A stretch of DNA of 64,000 bases from Nonomuraea spiralis (GTDB lineage: Bacteria > Actinomycetota > Actinomycetes > Streptosporangiales > Streptosporangiaceae). The DNA lies in contig NZ_BMRC01000002.1 in the NCBI RefSeq assembly GCF_014648435.1, positions 1 to 64,000 of the forward strand. The letters run 5' to 3'. A program made the translations under genes and the position numbers. The notes beneath the pieces were generated by a model. That model was given only the letters and a program-made list of their open reading frames with translations. It searched no databases and was not told where the DNA came from. Below, piece by piece: positions 51,255 to 60,185 of the stretch. How positions within the stretch are numbered: the first letter of the stretch is position 1; every line of letters starts with the position of its first letter.

Positions 51255-51425
51255 TCAGGGAACGGTGGGCGGATCCGGCTCGCTCGGCGCCCGGAAGTCG
51301 ACGGACTTGTGCGAACCATCGCAGAACGGCTTGGTCGACGACCGGCCGCACCGGCACAGCGCGACCGTGGCCCTTCCCGGGTCGGTCGGCTCGCCGTCAC
51401 CTGCCCCGCCGGGCCGCCCGCTCAC
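51255..51425 (-). CDS. CDGSH iron-sulfur domain protein, 56 aa
   Basis: The minus-strand frame encodes ALCRCGRSSTKPFCDGSHK: the three Cys and one His of the CDGSH [2Fe-2S] motif (C-x-C then C-D-G-S-H) are all present. The mature protein is short. The GTG start at 51425 is an estimate; no ribosome binding site is seen and longer in-frame extension is possible. CDGSH proteins transfer electrons or clusters. It follows a 47-aa frame on the same strand and is next to the redox-enzyme remnant. Confidence 0.7.
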   Translation of the reverse strand: MSGRPGGAGDGEPTDPGRATVALCRCGRSSTKPFCDGSHKSVDFRAPSEPDPPTVP

Positions 51426-51441
51426 CTGCGACGACGCGGCT

Positions 51442-51585
51442 CTAGACGCTCTCGACCGGCGGGTAGACGTGTGGGGTCCGGTGGGCCGCGGGCAGGACGC
51501 ACCTCCGGTCGTACCGGACGCTGGCGCAGCGTTCGGCGTCCTCGCGCTGGGGCAGTGGCTCGGGGTTCGCCTGTGTTGGCCGCAC
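51442..51585 (-). CDS. Small hypothetical protein, 47 aa
   Basis: A GTG-started frame (MRPTQANPEPLPQREDAERC...) ends TPHVYPPVESV, with third-codon G/C of about 90%. A TATAGC hexamer lies 9-14 nt upstream of the start, so it may be leaderless. It lies 16 nt upstream of the CDGSH gene and could share its transcript. No family is known to me. It is short, so the call is modest. Confidence 0.35.
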   Translation of the reverse strand: MRPTQANPEPLPQREDAERCASVRYDRRCVLPAAHRTPHVYPPVESV

Positions 51586-51768
51586 TGGAGGGACGCTATA
51601 GGTGCCCCTTCGCCTCCCGGTCTCGGTGCGGCAACGATCGCAGCTCTGACCGGTCTCACCAATGACAGTGAACCGTTACCGTGAGTAATACCGGGTCCAG
51701 GTAAAGGGGTCGTGCGGAGTGCATAAACCGGGCATTCGGTGACGACGGGCGGGGGCATCAACCCGGCC

Positions 51769-52356
51769 ATGAGCAAGATTTCTCAGCGCAGGGCACTCCT
51801 GCTTGCCGCGATCGTTCCCGTCGTCCTAGTCGCGGGCTGCTCCGCCGGGAGCAACACGCAGGCGATGAAGGGGGAGGCCAGTCCGGCGACACCGACCGAC
51901 ACCATGATGACGCCTTCCGAGACCGAGACCGGCATGGAGTCGCCGACCGAGACGATGACCGGCACCGAGACCGCCTCGCCCACGGGGACGGCCACGATGG
52001 CGCCCGCCACCCAGCCGCGCGCCGCCGTCCAGAACTACTTCGACGCCCTCAAGGGCGGGAACGTCGAGCAGGTCGTGGGGACGTTCACCGACGACGCGGT
52101 GGTGGCCATGGACGGGGAGGCCACGGCGACGGGCGCGCAGGCCATCCGCACCCTCTTCCAGAAGCAGCTCCAGGACGGCAACGACCTGAAGAGCGCGACG
52201 CACACCATCGACGAGACGCGCACCATCGGAGGCAAGGACGCCATCGCGCGCTCGACCAGTAAGCAGGGCGACACGAACTACCGCGAGCTCTTCGTGCTCA
52301 CGCAAGAGGGCGGCCACTGGCTGATCTCGCGCTTCATGAACAACCAGGCGTCCTGA
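51769..52356 (+). CDS. Lipoprotein with SnoaL/NTF2-like domain
   Basis: A 195-aa protein. The signal peptide ends in a lipobox LVAGC (Cys24). Residues about 30-82 are a Thr/Met/Glu/Ser-rich linker (TDTMMTPSETETGMESPTE). The C-terminal part begins QPRAAVQNYFDALKGGNVEQVVGTFTDDAVV, the SnoaL-like cone fold, and ends with HWLISRFMNN. It should be anchored on the outer face of the membrane; the ligand is unknown. Confidence 0.78.
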   Translation: MSKISQRRALLLAAIVPVVLVAGCSAGSNTQAMKGEASPATPTDTMMTPSETETGMESPTETMTGTETASPTGTATMAPATQPRAAVQNYFDALKGGNVEQVVGTFTDDAVVAMDGEATATGAQAIRTLFQKQLQDGNDLKSATHTIDETRTIGGKDAIARSTSKQGDTNYRELFVLTQEGGHWLISRFMNNQAS

Positions 52357-52429
52357 CCGGCGCGAACAGGACCACGTCCGGCCGCCGCGCCGGATCGAGG
52401 GCCGGGCACGGCGCGCCCGGCGCCGTCGT

Positions 52430-52507
52430 CCGGTTCCTCCGCCCGGTTTCTCCGCCCGGCTCCTCCGCCTGGGTCCAACGTCCGGTTCCTCCGTCCGGCT
52501 CATCCGT
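52430..52507. repeat. 13-bp tandem repeat, six units
   Basis: Six units in strict 13-bp phase: CCGGTTCCTCCGC, CCGGTTTCTCCGC, CCGGCTCCTCCGC, CTGGGTCCAACGT, CCGGTTCCTCCGT and CCGGCTCATCCGT. As 13 is not a multiple of 3, it is not a coding repeat. It lies between the lipoprotein gene and the methyltransferase gene. Confidence 0.85.
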
Positions 52508-52563
52508 CCGTGACGGGCCGTCCCGGCGCGCGACGCGCACGGGCGCGGGCTAGCGTGGGTGGC

Positions 52564-53205
52564 GTGCAGGACTTGTCGCGCTTCCAGAACCCCCGTTTCG
52601 CCCGCGCGTACGAGCGGATGAGCGCCGAGGCTGAGCGGCGGGGCGTGGCCGGGCATCGGCGGCGCCTGCTGTCCGGGCTGAGCGGGCGGGTGCTGGAGAT
52701 CGGCGCGGGAAACGGGATGAACTTCGCCCACTACCCCACGACCGTGCACGAAGTGGTCGCCGTCGAGCCGGAGGACGTGCTGCGGGAGCTCGCCGTGCGC
52801 GCCGCCGGTGCGGCTCAGGTGCCCGTACGGGTGGTCGCCGGGCACGGCGCGGACCTGGCGTTCGAGGACGCCTCCTTCGACGCCGTCGTGCTCTCGCTGG
52901 TGTTGTGCTCGGTGCCCGACCAGCGGGCGACGCTCGGCGAGGTGTCCCGGGTGCTCAGGCCCGGTGGTGAGGTGCGCTTCTACGAGCACGTGCGCTCCTC
53001 GCGGACGGTCGCGGCGCTGCTCCAGGACCTCGTGACGCCGTTGTGGCGGCGGCTGGCGGGTGGGTGCCGGCCCAACCGGGACACCGAGCGCGCCATGATC
53101 GACAGCGGCCTGGTGGTCGAGGAACGCGAACGGTTCGCGTTCCGCCCGTCGCCCGCCACGCCGAGCCTTCCGCACATTCTCGGACGCGCCAGAAAACCGG
53201 TTTGA
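52564..53205 (+). CDS. Class I SAM-dependent methyltransferase (UbiE-like)
   Basis: A 213-aa protein starting [19 protein letters not shown]. The SAM-binding motif is [15 protein letters not shown], with [12 protein letters not shown] and the post-motif [13 protein letters not shown]. The substrate is unknown. The GTG at 52564 has no Shine-Dalgarno; TAGCGT is 7 nt upstream, which suggests a leaderless transcript. Confidence 0.82.
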   Translation: MQDLSRFQNPRFARAYERMSAEAERRGVAGHRRRLLSGLSGRVLEIGAGNGMNFAHYPTTVHEVVAVEPEDVLRELAVRAAGAAQVPVRVVAGHGADLAFEDASFDAVVLSLVLCSVPDQRATLGEVSRVLRPGGEVRFYEHVRSSRTVAALLQDLVTPLWRRLAGGCRPNRDTERAMIDSGLVVEERERFAFRPSPATPSLPHILGRARKPV

Positions 53206-53279
53206 CTTCCGGCCGGTTCGGTGGGTCATGGTGTGCGTAGCGATAAATCCGGAAAAATGGGTTTTTGTTCGGGCGCTGC

Positions 53280-53585
53280 TTATCGTGTCGCCGGGTCACC
53301 GGGGATGCGCGGAGTGATCCGGCCCTGATCCACCAGCGCGAGATAAACCGCGAACGCGCCCTGCGCCCACATCCCGGCCTGCTGCGCGGTCAGCCGGACC
53401 TCCTCGCCCTCATGCGTGACGATCATGTAGCCGCCGGGCGGCACACGCCGCCACGCGACCAATACGTTCTCGTAAACCAGAACGTCGAGCATCGCGGTCA
53501 GATATTCGCCTCCGGCGGCGGACACGGCGTAAGCCTCCTCGCTCCTCGCCGAATTGTCGCCCTGACTTTTCCGTGCTGACTCCAT
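53280..53585 (-). CDS. Hypothetical protein, 101 aa
   Basis: A soluble protein of unknown function with a central stretch EEAYAVSAAGGEYLTAMLDVLVYENVLVAWRR and a beta-rich GGYMIVTHEGEEVRLTAQQAGMW. A helix with Ala/Tyr/Leu follows. No signal peptide or known motif is present. It is divergent from the hydrolase remnant at 53637. The start at ATG 53585 is weakly supported. Confidence 0.5.
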   Translation of the reverse strand: MESARKSQGDNSARSEEAYAVSAAGGEYLTAMLDVLVYENVLVAWRRVPPGGYMIVTHEGEEVRLTAQQAGMWAQGAFAVYLALVDQGRITPRIPGDPATR

Positions 53586-53636
53586 TGTGCTCGCCGTACC
53601 GGAAAATGTCGCACCCGCCTGGCATCGTTCCGGGGC

Positions 53637-53832
53637 ATGGCCGTCTCTGTCCCCGGTTTCCGCCGGCACACGGTGTCGGGCCTGCGTGTCGCCTCGGGCG
53701 GCGAGGGGCCGCCCGTCCTGCTGCTCCACGGCTTCCCCCAGACCCATCCGGCCTGGCGGCACGTCGGCCCGCTTCCTGCCCGAGTCGCAGCCCGAGGTTG
53801 TCGCGCGGGCGATCGGGGCGCCGATCCGCTGA
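53637..53832 (+). pseudogene. Alpha/beta hydrolase, internally deleted remnant
   Basis: The first 42 codons are a typical hydrolase start: VSGLRVASGGEGPPVLLLHGFPQTHPAWRHVG. Immediately after, in another frame, the sequence ARFLPESQPEVVARAIGAPIR ends at a TGA (53830-53832) and corresponds to the C-terminal helix of such enzymes, where the catalytic His is normally just before the H-F-L-P-E region. The roughly 200 residues between, with the nucleophile Ser, are lost. The junction lies near 53762. It is a pseudogene by internal deletion. Confidence 0.7.
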
Positions 53833-53886
53833 CGCGGGCCCGGAACCTCGCGGGGCGCTCCGGTGTATGGAGGTCGGAGGTGCGTG

Positions 53887-54603
53887 ATGAAGAGGATTCT
53901 GGCCCTGGTGGTGGCCGTGCTGGCGTTCGCCTGGTGGGAGGCCCCGGCCTTCGCGTCCGTCCAGGGCGGGTGGGCGGTGACCTACCTCGATCCGCCGCCG
54001 GAGGAGTTCGCGGGCGGGAAGGCGTACACGGTGGGGTTCTGGGTGCTGCAACACGGCACACATCCCTTCGTGGGGAAGCTCGACCCGGTCGGCCTGCGCC
54101 TCACCCGCGGTGACGGCAAGGTCCTGACCTTCGACGGCACGGCCCTGCCGGAGGCCGGACACTACGCCACGTCGCTGGTCGTGCCCGACGGGGTGTGGAA
54201 GGTGGAGGGCGTCCAGGGGTGGTTCGCGCCGTACGAGCTGGGCACGCTCACGGTCCCCGGGCGGCTGCTGGTCAACCCGGTGCCGCCGGAGATGGTGGCC
54301 ACGCTCGGCGGCGACGGCAAGGACCCCTGGGGCGCCGTCCGCCCGCCGGGCTTCTCTCCGGGCAAGTCCACCCCGGTTCAGATTGTCGGAGACAGCGCGG
54401 TTGGAGGGGGTTCGGCAGTGGGGGCGCCGGGTGGGTTGGTTCCCGGGTACACGCTGGTGCTGGCGGCGGCCGGCGGGGCCCTGGTGGTGCTCGCGGCGAT
54501 GCGGCTGCCCCGCCCGTGGGGGGCGTCACGGCGCCGGAAGGCCGCCGACCCCGGCCCGCCCGCGCAGGACGGCCCTGGGGAGACGCTCGTCATCGGCGGC
54601 TGA
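53887..54603 (+). CDS. Membrane-anchored hypothetical protein with N-terminal signal and C-terminal helix
   Basis: A 238-aa protein. A signal peptide (MKRILALVVAVLAFAWWEAPAFA) leads an extracytoplasmic beta-rich region (GGWAVTYLDPPPEEF; PFVGKLDPVGLRLTRGDGKVL), then a Gly-rich linker and a membrane helix (YTLVLAAAGGALVVLAAMRL, about 186-206) with a basic, Pro/Arg-rich C-terminal tail. The ATG at 53887 is preceded by GGAGG at 6 nt. No family is recognised. Confidence 0.65.
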   Translation: MKRILALVVAVLAFAWWEAPAFASVQGGWAVTYLDPPPEEFAGGKAYTVGFWVLQHGTHPFVGKLDPVGLRLTRGDGKVLTFDGTALPEAGHYATSLVVPDGVWKVEGVQGWFAPYELGTLTVPGRLLVNPVPPEMVATLGGDGKDPWGAVRPPGFSPGKSTPVQIVGDSAVGGGSAVGAPGGLVPGYTLVLAAAGGALVVLAAMRLPRPWGASRRRKAADPGPPAQDGPGETLVIGG

Positions 54604-54638
54604 CCACCCCGTCCGCCGCCGTTCGGGGCGGGGGCGGG

Positions 54639-55298
54639 TCAGAGCTCGCGTTCCTGGTCGTCGAGGAGGGCGACCGAGACCTCGACCGCTCTGGCCGCCT
54701 CGCCCGCCTCGATCGCCTCCAGCAGGTCCTCGTGCGAACGGTCCGGCGCCAGGGCCGCGTGCTCCTTGTCCCTGACGCTGTCGCGCAGCGCGTCGCGGAT
54801 GCTCCGGTAGAGGTCGGCCAGCAGCGCGTTGTGCGCCGCGTCGGCCACCAGCAGGTGGAAGTCCACGTCGGCGTCGGCGAACCCGTCGAGGTCGCCCGCC
54901 CGCGCGGCCGCCTCGCGCCGGGCCAGCGCCTCGCGCATCGCGGCCACGTCCTCGCCGGTGCGCCTGACCGCCGCCAGCCGGGCGGCCACCAGGTCGAGCC
55001 CACGGCGTACGTCGATGATGTCCATCGCGGCCGCCCGGTCGAGCCGCCGGCGCAGGGCCACCTGCGACTCGTCGGTCGCCGTCACGTACGTGCCGTCGCC
55101 CTGCCTGGTCTGCAGCAGCCCGGCATGGGCCAGCACGCGCACGGCCTCGCGCACCGACAGCCGGCTCATGCCGAGGCTCTCGGCGAGCCGGCTCTCGGAC
55201 GGGATCTTCGTCCCGACCGGCCACGCGCCACTGGTGATCTCCTTGCGGAGCTCCTCGATGGCGGAGTCAACGAGCGAGGTCCGCGCGACGTTTCGCAT
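54639..55298 (-). CDS. FadR/FCD-type GntR transcriptional regulator
   Basis: A 219-aa protein. The winged HTH starts ELRKEITSGAWPVGTKIPSESRLAESLGMSRLSVREAVR and is followed by an FCD effector domain with metal-binding histidine-rich helices (DVDFHLLVADAAHN; DRSHEDLLEAI). Such regulators respond to carboxylic acids. It is 34 nt downstream of the ADP-ribosylglycohydrolase gene on the same strand, so it may be in the same unit. The target is unknown. Confidence 0.87.
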   Translation of the reverse strand: MRNVARTSLVDSAIEELRKEITSGAWPVGTKIPSESRLAESLGMSRLSVREAVRVLAHAGLLQTRQGDGTYVTATDESQVALRRRLDRAAAMDIIDVRRGLDLVAARLAAVRRTGEDVAAMREALARREAAARAGDLDGFADADVDFHLLVADAAHNALLADLYRSIRDALRDSVRDKEHAALAPDRSHEDLLEAIEAGEAARAVEVSVALLDDQEREL

Positions 55299-55332
55299 GC
55301 GATCTCTTCCGTCCGGGTGGAGGGCCTCCAGC

Positions 55333-56337
55333 CTAGAGGAGCGCGGCGGCCAGGCGCTCGATCGTGTCGCGTCCCTCCAGCGGCCTCAGGAAGGCGGCCG
55401 GCAGCGCGTCGGCGCCGCGCAGCGCGCCGACCAGGTTGCCGCAGACCGAGCCGGTCGAGTCGCTGTCGCCCGAGTGGTTGACCGACAGCAGCAGCGCCCG
55501 CTCGGGCGACGGCTCGGCCAGGGCGCAGTAGACGCCGATGGCCAGCGCCTCCTCGGCCACCCACGCGCCGCCCAGCGACTCGATCCGCTCGGGGGTGGGC
55601 TCGCCGCCGGCGGCCAGCGCCAGCGCCGCGCGCAGGGCGTCGGACGTCTCCTCGTGCCGCGGATGGCCGGCCAGCAGGTCCAGGGCGTGGTGGACGGCCG
55701 TCTCCAGCGGTTCGCCGGTCATCAGGCGGGCGACGATCGCGGCGAACGCGCCCGCGGCCAGGTAGCCGGTCGGGTGTCCGTGGGTGATCTGGGCGCAGGC
55801 CGCCGACAACTCGAACGCGGCCCGGGGGTCGTACGGGGCGGTCAGGCCGAACGGCGCCGAGCGCATGACCGTCCCGCAGCCCTTGGAGCCGGGGTTCACC
55901 GGGCCGGGCGTGCCGAGCGGCGACGGGCCCGGGAAGGGGTGGTGCAACCCGGACAGGCAGGCGTTGCCCGGGGCACGGCGGGAGTACAGCCAGCCCTCCT
56001 CGCGCAGCGCCCCCGTCCGGTACGGGCGGTCGGCCGGCGGGGGCGCCTTGTGCTCCTGGGTGTCGAGCCACCGCAGGTACGCCTCCCGCACGTCAGTGAC
56101 CGCCACCCCGTCCGCATCCGTACGGCGGGTCAGGCCCTCGATCGTGAACAGGGTCATCTGCGTGTCATCAGTGACGAGCCCGGTCGTTCCCCGCCAGGTG
56201 GCGACATATCCGGAAATGCCTTCTTGGCCGTGATGCTTACGGATCTCCCGCAGCGACTGGAACTCGATCGGCGCCCCCAGCGCGTCACCGATCGCGCCGC
56301 CGAGCAGACAGCCACGGACCCGGTCCTGTACGTCCAT
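55333..56337 (-). CDS. ADP-ribosylglycohydrolase family protein
   Basis: A 334-aa protein of the DraG/ARH family, which removes ADP-ribose from proteins or hydrolyses related compounds. The two magnesium-binding motifs are present: TDDTQM in LVTDDTQMTLF and the distal GDSDSTGS. The ATG at 56337 starts MDVQDRVRGCLLGGAIGDALG, the typical N-terminus. No ADP-ribosyltransferase is nearby. Confidence 0.88.
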   Translation of the reverse strand: MDVQDRVRGCLLGGAIGDALGAPIEFQSLREIRKHHGQEGISGYVATWRGTTGLVTDDTQMTLFTIEGLTRRTDADGVAVTDVREAYLRWLDTQEHKAPPPADRPYRTGALREEGWLYSRRAPGNACLSGLHHPFPGPSPLGTPGPVNPGSKGCGTVMRSAPFGLTAPYDPRAAFELSAACAQITHGHPTGYLAAGAFAAIVARLMTGEPLETAVHHALDLLAGHPRHEETSDALRAALALAAGGEPTPERIESLGGAWVAEEALAIGVYCALAEPSPERALLLSVNHSGDSDSTGSVCGNLVGALRGADALPAAFLRPLEGRDTIERLAAALL

Positions 56338-56412
56338 AGTGGGATCTTGTCAGCTCCGGGGGCGAATGAGAGATTGCGGAGGAAATTACGACACCCGTCA
56401 CGGAGGTCACGC

Positions 56413-58335
56413 GTGCCACAATTACGCCCGGCCCTCTTCGCCGTCGCCCTCACCTTGGCGATCGCGACCCCGGCACAGGCCGCTGCCGGTCCCAAGATAA
56501 CTGTCGAGAACGGCCGTACGCAGCCGGTCTTCTCCTACGCCGACGCCGTCCGCGAGCACGTGTACGTCGAGTCCACCGTGGACAGCGACCTCGACGGCGC
56601 GCTCGACAAGGTCAGGGTGGACATCATCCGTCCCAAGGAGTCCGGTCCCGGTCTCAAGGTGCCCGTGATCATCGACGAGAGTCCGTACTACGACAACTCC
56701 GGGCGCGGCAACGAGGGCGAGCGCAAGCAATACGACGCCTCCGGAAATGTCACGAAGTTCCCGCTGTTCTACGACAACTACTTCGTCCCGCGCGGCTACG
56801 CCGTCCTCAACGTGGACATGCTCGGCACCACCAGGTCCGACGGCTGCCCCGACATGGGCGGCAAGGCCGACGTGCTGGGCGGCAAGGCGGTCATCGACTG
56901 GCTGAACGGCCGCGCCAAGGCGTTCAGGGCCGACGGCACCCCGGCCGTGGCCGACTGGACCACCGGCAAGGCCGCCATGATCGGCAAGTCGTACGACGGC
57001 ACCCTGGCCAACGCCGTGGCCGCCACCGGCGTCGAGGGCCTGAAGACGATCGTGCCCATCTCGGCCATCAGCTCCTGGTACAAGTACCAGCGCTCGAACG
57101 GCGTCGTCTACAACTACGACTACGCCTCCTGGCTGACCAACTACGTCGACACCGACCCCGAGGCCAAGTGCCAGGCGGTTCGCGACCGCATGGACGCCGA
57201 GGACGGCGACGACACCGGCAACTACAACGCCTTCTGGAACGAGCGCGACTACATCAAGGGCCTGCTCGGCGACGCCTCCAAGGTCAAGGCCAGCGTCTTC
57301 GTCGTGCACACGGTCAACGACCTCAACGTCCGGCCGGACAACTTCTCCGCCTGGTGGCAGGCCCTGGCGCAGCGCGACGTGCCGCGCAAGATCTGGGTCG
57401 GCCAGTACCAGCACGTGGACCCGTTCGACTTCGAGGGCCGCAGGGACCTGTGGGTGGACACCCTGCACCGCTGGTTCGACTACTGGCTGCACGGCGTGCG
57501 CAACGGGATCACGAACGAGCCCCGCGCCGACGTGCAGCTCGGCCCGACACAGTGGATCACCCAGCGCGACTGGCCGGCCCCGTACGCGCTCAAGGCCGTG
57601 CTGCGGCCCGCGCCCGACGGCTCGCTCGGCCTGCTCAAGGCCCCCAGGAACAGCACCGCCACCTTCACCGACCTCGCGCTGAGCGAGACCGAGATGGTGG
57701 CCGACGTCGGCACGGCGCAGCCGGGCCGCGCGGCCTTCACCACCGGCGCGCTCCCGCTCGACCTGCGCCTGTCCGGCGCCCCGACGGCCGACCTGCGGGT
57801 CAAACTCGACAAACCGACCGCCAACCTGACCGCCCTGCTCGTCGACTTCGGCGAGGACACCCGCGTCGACTGGCGGCGCGGCCAGGGCATCACCACGCTC
57901 ACCGAGGAGGACTGCCACGGCGAGAGCACCGCGGCCGACGACGCCTGCTACAAGAAGGTCACCACGAACGTGGCCACCCGCCCGCTGGAGATCGTCGCCC
58001 GCGGCTGGATCGACGTCCAGAATCGCGACTCGCTCAGCCAGGCCACGCCGCTGCCCGCCGGCACGTACGGGACCGTCAAGTGGCTGACGCTGCCGCAGGA
58101 CTACACCTTCAGGAAGGGCCACCGGATCGGCCTGGTGCTGGCCGGGACCGACACCACCTACACCAGTGAGGAGGGCACCGGCGCGAACGTGACCGTCGAC
58201 CTGGCCAGGAGCAGCGTCGCCGTGCCGCTCGTGCTCGGGACGCCGCTGGCCGACGTGCCGAAGGACCTGTCGCGGTTCAGGGGACCGCAACAGCTCGACC
58301 TGCCGGAGCCCGAGCCCGGGTTCCAGTTCTTCTGA
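56413..58335 (+). CDS. Secreted X-Pro dipeptidyl-peptidase-like hydrolase (CocE/NonD type)
   Basis: A 640-aa serine hydrolase. A signal peptide (MPQLRPALFAVALTLAIATPAQA) precedes the S15 alpha/beta-hydrolase domain, with the nucleophile Ser193 in IGKSYDGT, Asp in VHTVNDLNV and His in QYQHVDPF. The C-terminal domain (about 430-630) is the jelly-roll of the family. It should cleave X-Pro peptides or acyl esters outside the cell. The GTG at 56413 follows GGAGGT at good spacing. It is convergent with the sigma-like gene. Confidence 0.87.
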   Translation: MPQLRPALFAVALTLAIATPAQAAAGPKITVENGRTQPVFSYADAVREHVYVESTVDSDLDGALDKVRVDIIRPKESGPGLKVPVIIDESPYYDNSGRGNEGERKQYDASGNVTKFPLFYDNYFVPRGYAVLNVDMLGTTRSDGCPDMGGKADVLGGKAVIDWLNGRAKAFRADGTPAVADWTTGKAAMIGKSYDGTLANAVAATGVEGLKTIVPISAISSWYKYQRSNGVVYNYDYASWLTNYVDTDPEAKCQAVRDRMDAEDGDDTGNYNAFWNERDYIKGLLGDASKVKASVFVVHTVNDLNVRPDNFSAWWQALAQRDVPRKIWVGQYQHVDPFDFEGRRDLWVDTLHRWFDYWLHGVRNGITNEPRADVQLGPTQWITQRDWPAPYALKAVLRPAPDGSLGLLKAPRNSTATFTDLALSETEMVADVGTAQPGRAAFTTGALPLDLRLSGAPTADLRVKLDKPTANLTALLVDFGEDTRVDWRRGQGITTLTEEDCHGESTAADDACYKKVTTNVATRPLEIVARGWIDVQNRDSLSQATPLPAGTYGTVKWLTLPQDYTFRKGHRIGLVLAGTDTTYTSEEGTGANVTVDLARSSVAVPLVLGTPLADVPKDLSRFRGPQQLDLPEPEPGFQFF

Positions 58336-58341
58336 CAGGGC

Positions 58342-58370
58342 GTGAGGCCCCGGCCGGTCCGGGGCCTCAC
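58342..58370. terminator. Perfect 12-bp stem hairpin between convergent genes
   Basis: GTGAGGCCCCGG pairs perfectly with CCGGGGCCTCAC across a 5-nt loop (CCGGT). It begins 7 nt after the hydrolase stop and overlaps the stop codon of the minus-strand sigma-like gene, so it can end transcription from both directions. Confidence 0.85.
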
Positions 58371-60160
58371 CCGCAGTTGCTCCAGTGGACGCCGCCGGAG
58401 TCGAGCCGCCGCACACCCTTGTCCCTGGCGATGGTCCAGCCCACCTTGAGGGTGAGCGTGCCGCCGGCGGTCACCGTGCCGCCGGTGCGCAGGCCGTCGC
58501 CGGTGGCCCGGCCCGACCACACGATCGTGATCCGGCCGCGGCGCACGTCCGGCGCGCCCGGGCAGGCGGGGCGCGAGCGCGGGTCCGTGACGCGGAACGT
58601 CGTGCCGTCGACGACGATGCCGCGCGAGCCGACGGCCGAGACGACCCGGCAGGTGCCCGTGCACGACAGGGAGAAGGCCCCGGAGCGCCCGGAGCCCAGC
58701 GAGGCCGACCGCGGCGACAGGCGGGCCGTGGGCGGCGCCGGTTTCGGCAGGTCGGCCTTCCTGTCCAGGGACGTCAGGTCGGAGCCGGCGGCCGCGCCCA
58801 CGGGGGCCGCCCACCGCGTCGGGCTCTCGGCCGGGACACTCGACTGCGCGGCCGCCTTGGTGACCGCCTTGGTGACCGTCGCGGGATGGTCGCGGGCGTT
58901 GAGCACGGCCCACACCAGGCCCACCACCAGCAGCCCCACGCCGAGGAGCAGGCCCAGCCTGGCCACCGTACGGATCGGGGCCTCGGTCTCGGTCTCGGGC
59001 TCCTCGGGCTGCTCCCGCCAGAACTCCTGCCAGGGTTGCGCCTCGCCGGGCAGCCGGTCGAGGTCGCCGGACTCGCCGTTCCAGCCGAGGCCGCCGTACC
59101 GGATGATCATGGCGCCGGGGGGTGCGTCGCCGTCGCCGGCCGTGCCGTTGACCGAACCGTTGACCACGGTGCCGCTGAGGCCGCTCTCGGCGCGGTCGCC
59201 GTAGACGAGCTTGTCGCCCTGCACCCCGCCGCGGAAGGCCCGGGTACGGCTCGTCGCCGTGAACGGGTGCCGCCCGCGCGCCGTACGCCCGGGATGCTCC
59301 TGGTCGGCGGCAGCCGCGCCCGCCGCCGACCAGGGCTTTCCCGGTGTCGCCGTCGTGGGGTCGGCGACCGGGGGCATCGGCGTTGCCTCCACGCCCGGCG
59401 GGGCCGCGAGGGGCTCCACCAGGGTGCGTGCCAGCACGGGGAAGCCGTCCGCCCGCCAGAGAGGTCTCTCTCCGGGCAGCGGCTGGGCCGAGGCGAGCCG
59501 GTTGGGCAGTGTGCCGGGCAGTGCCGCGATCGGCAGCCGGCGCAGCAGCGCGGCGGCCGACATCGTCCTGGGCGCGGCCCGGCAGGCGGCGCAGCCCTGG
59601 ATGTGGCGGCTGATCCGGGCGCGGGCCCGGCGGCCCGGCGAGGTGACCCAGGCCGCCACCCGAGTGGTCAGATCAGGACATCCGGTACGGCCGCGCGCGG
59701 CGATGATCGCGGCGAACCACCCCTCCAGCCCGTCGGAGGCCCGCGCCACGACGGACCGGATCTCGTCCGGGCTCAGGCTGAAGACCGTGGCCAGCTCGGT
59801 GTCGGACAGGCCGTGGCGCAGGGACAGGTCGAGCAGCTCGCGCAGCGGGCGGTCGAGGGAGAGCAGGGCCTCGGGCAGCAGCTCCGACATCCGCCCGGGA
59901 CGCGACCACGAGCCGATGCTGGCCGGTTTGGCCACGAACGCCCGGTGGGCCCGCGCCAGGGCGTAGAGCCAGGGCGTGTGCAGGGCCGGGTCGGGCAGCC
60001 GGTCCGCGTAGAGGTGGGCGGACACCAGCGTGCCGGCGACGGCCTGCTCGGCGTCGCCCGCGGCCAGCTCGGTGCGGCAGTAGTCGTAGAGGCGGGAGCC
60101 ATGCGTGTCGCACATCTCGCGTATGGCCTGGCGAGCTTCGTCCGAGAGCGTTCGCCACAT
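58367..60160 (-). CDS. ECF-sigma-like protein fused to zinc anti-sigma motif, membrane anchor and extracytoplasmic domain
   Basis: A 597-aa protein. Residues 10-75 resemble region 2 of ECF sigma factors (YCRTELAAGDAEQAVAGTLVSAHLY) and 100-150 region 4 (LRELLDLSLRHGLSDTELATVFSLSPDEI). An H-x-x-x-C-x-x-C motif (His186, Cys190, Cys193) is the zinc-binding anti-sigma type. A long Pro/Gly-rich linker leads to a membrane helix (LGLLLGVGLLVVGLVWAVL) and a beta-rich C-terminal domain with two Cys. Sigma and anti-sigma parts in one membrane protein suggest a self-contained, envelope-controlled switch. A GGAGGTG precedes the ATG. Confidence 0.75.
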   Translation of the reverse strand: MWRTLSDEARQAIREMCDTHGSRLYDYCRTELAAGDAEQAVAGTLVSAHLYADRLPDPALHTPWLYALARAHRAFVAKPASIGSWSRPGRMSELLPEALLSLDRPLRELLDLSLRHGLSDTELATVFSLSPDEIRSVVARASDGLEGWFAAIIAARGRTGCPDLTTRVAAWVTSPGRRARARISRHIQGCAACRAAPRTMSAAALLRRLPIAALPGTLPNRLASAQPLPGERPLWRADGFPVLARTLVEPLAAPPGVEATPMPPVADPTTATPGKPWSAAGAAAADQEHPGRTARGRHPFTATSRTRAFRGGVQGDKLVYGDRAESGLSGTVVNGSVNGTAGDGDAPPGAMIIRYGGLGWNGESGDLDRLPGEAQPWQEFWREQPEEPETETEAPIRTVARLGLLLGVGLLVVGLVWAVLNARDHPATVTKAVTKAAAQSSVPAESPTRWAAPVGAAAGSDLTSLDRKADLPKPAPPTARLSPRSASLGSGRSGAFSLSCTGTCRVVSAVGSRGIVVDGTTFRVTDPRSRPACPGAPDVRRGRITIVWSGRATGDGLRTGGTVTAGGTLTLKVGWTIARDKGVRRLDSGGVHWSNCG

Positions 60161-60185
60161 CCGGTGTCACACCTCCTCAAGGGTC

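Noticed and set aside
51094..51684. 196-aa plus-strand frame spanning the CDGSH gene
   Set aside because: Only its first part looks protein-like (redox enzyme remnant); from 51250 on it is antisense to the CDGSH motif.
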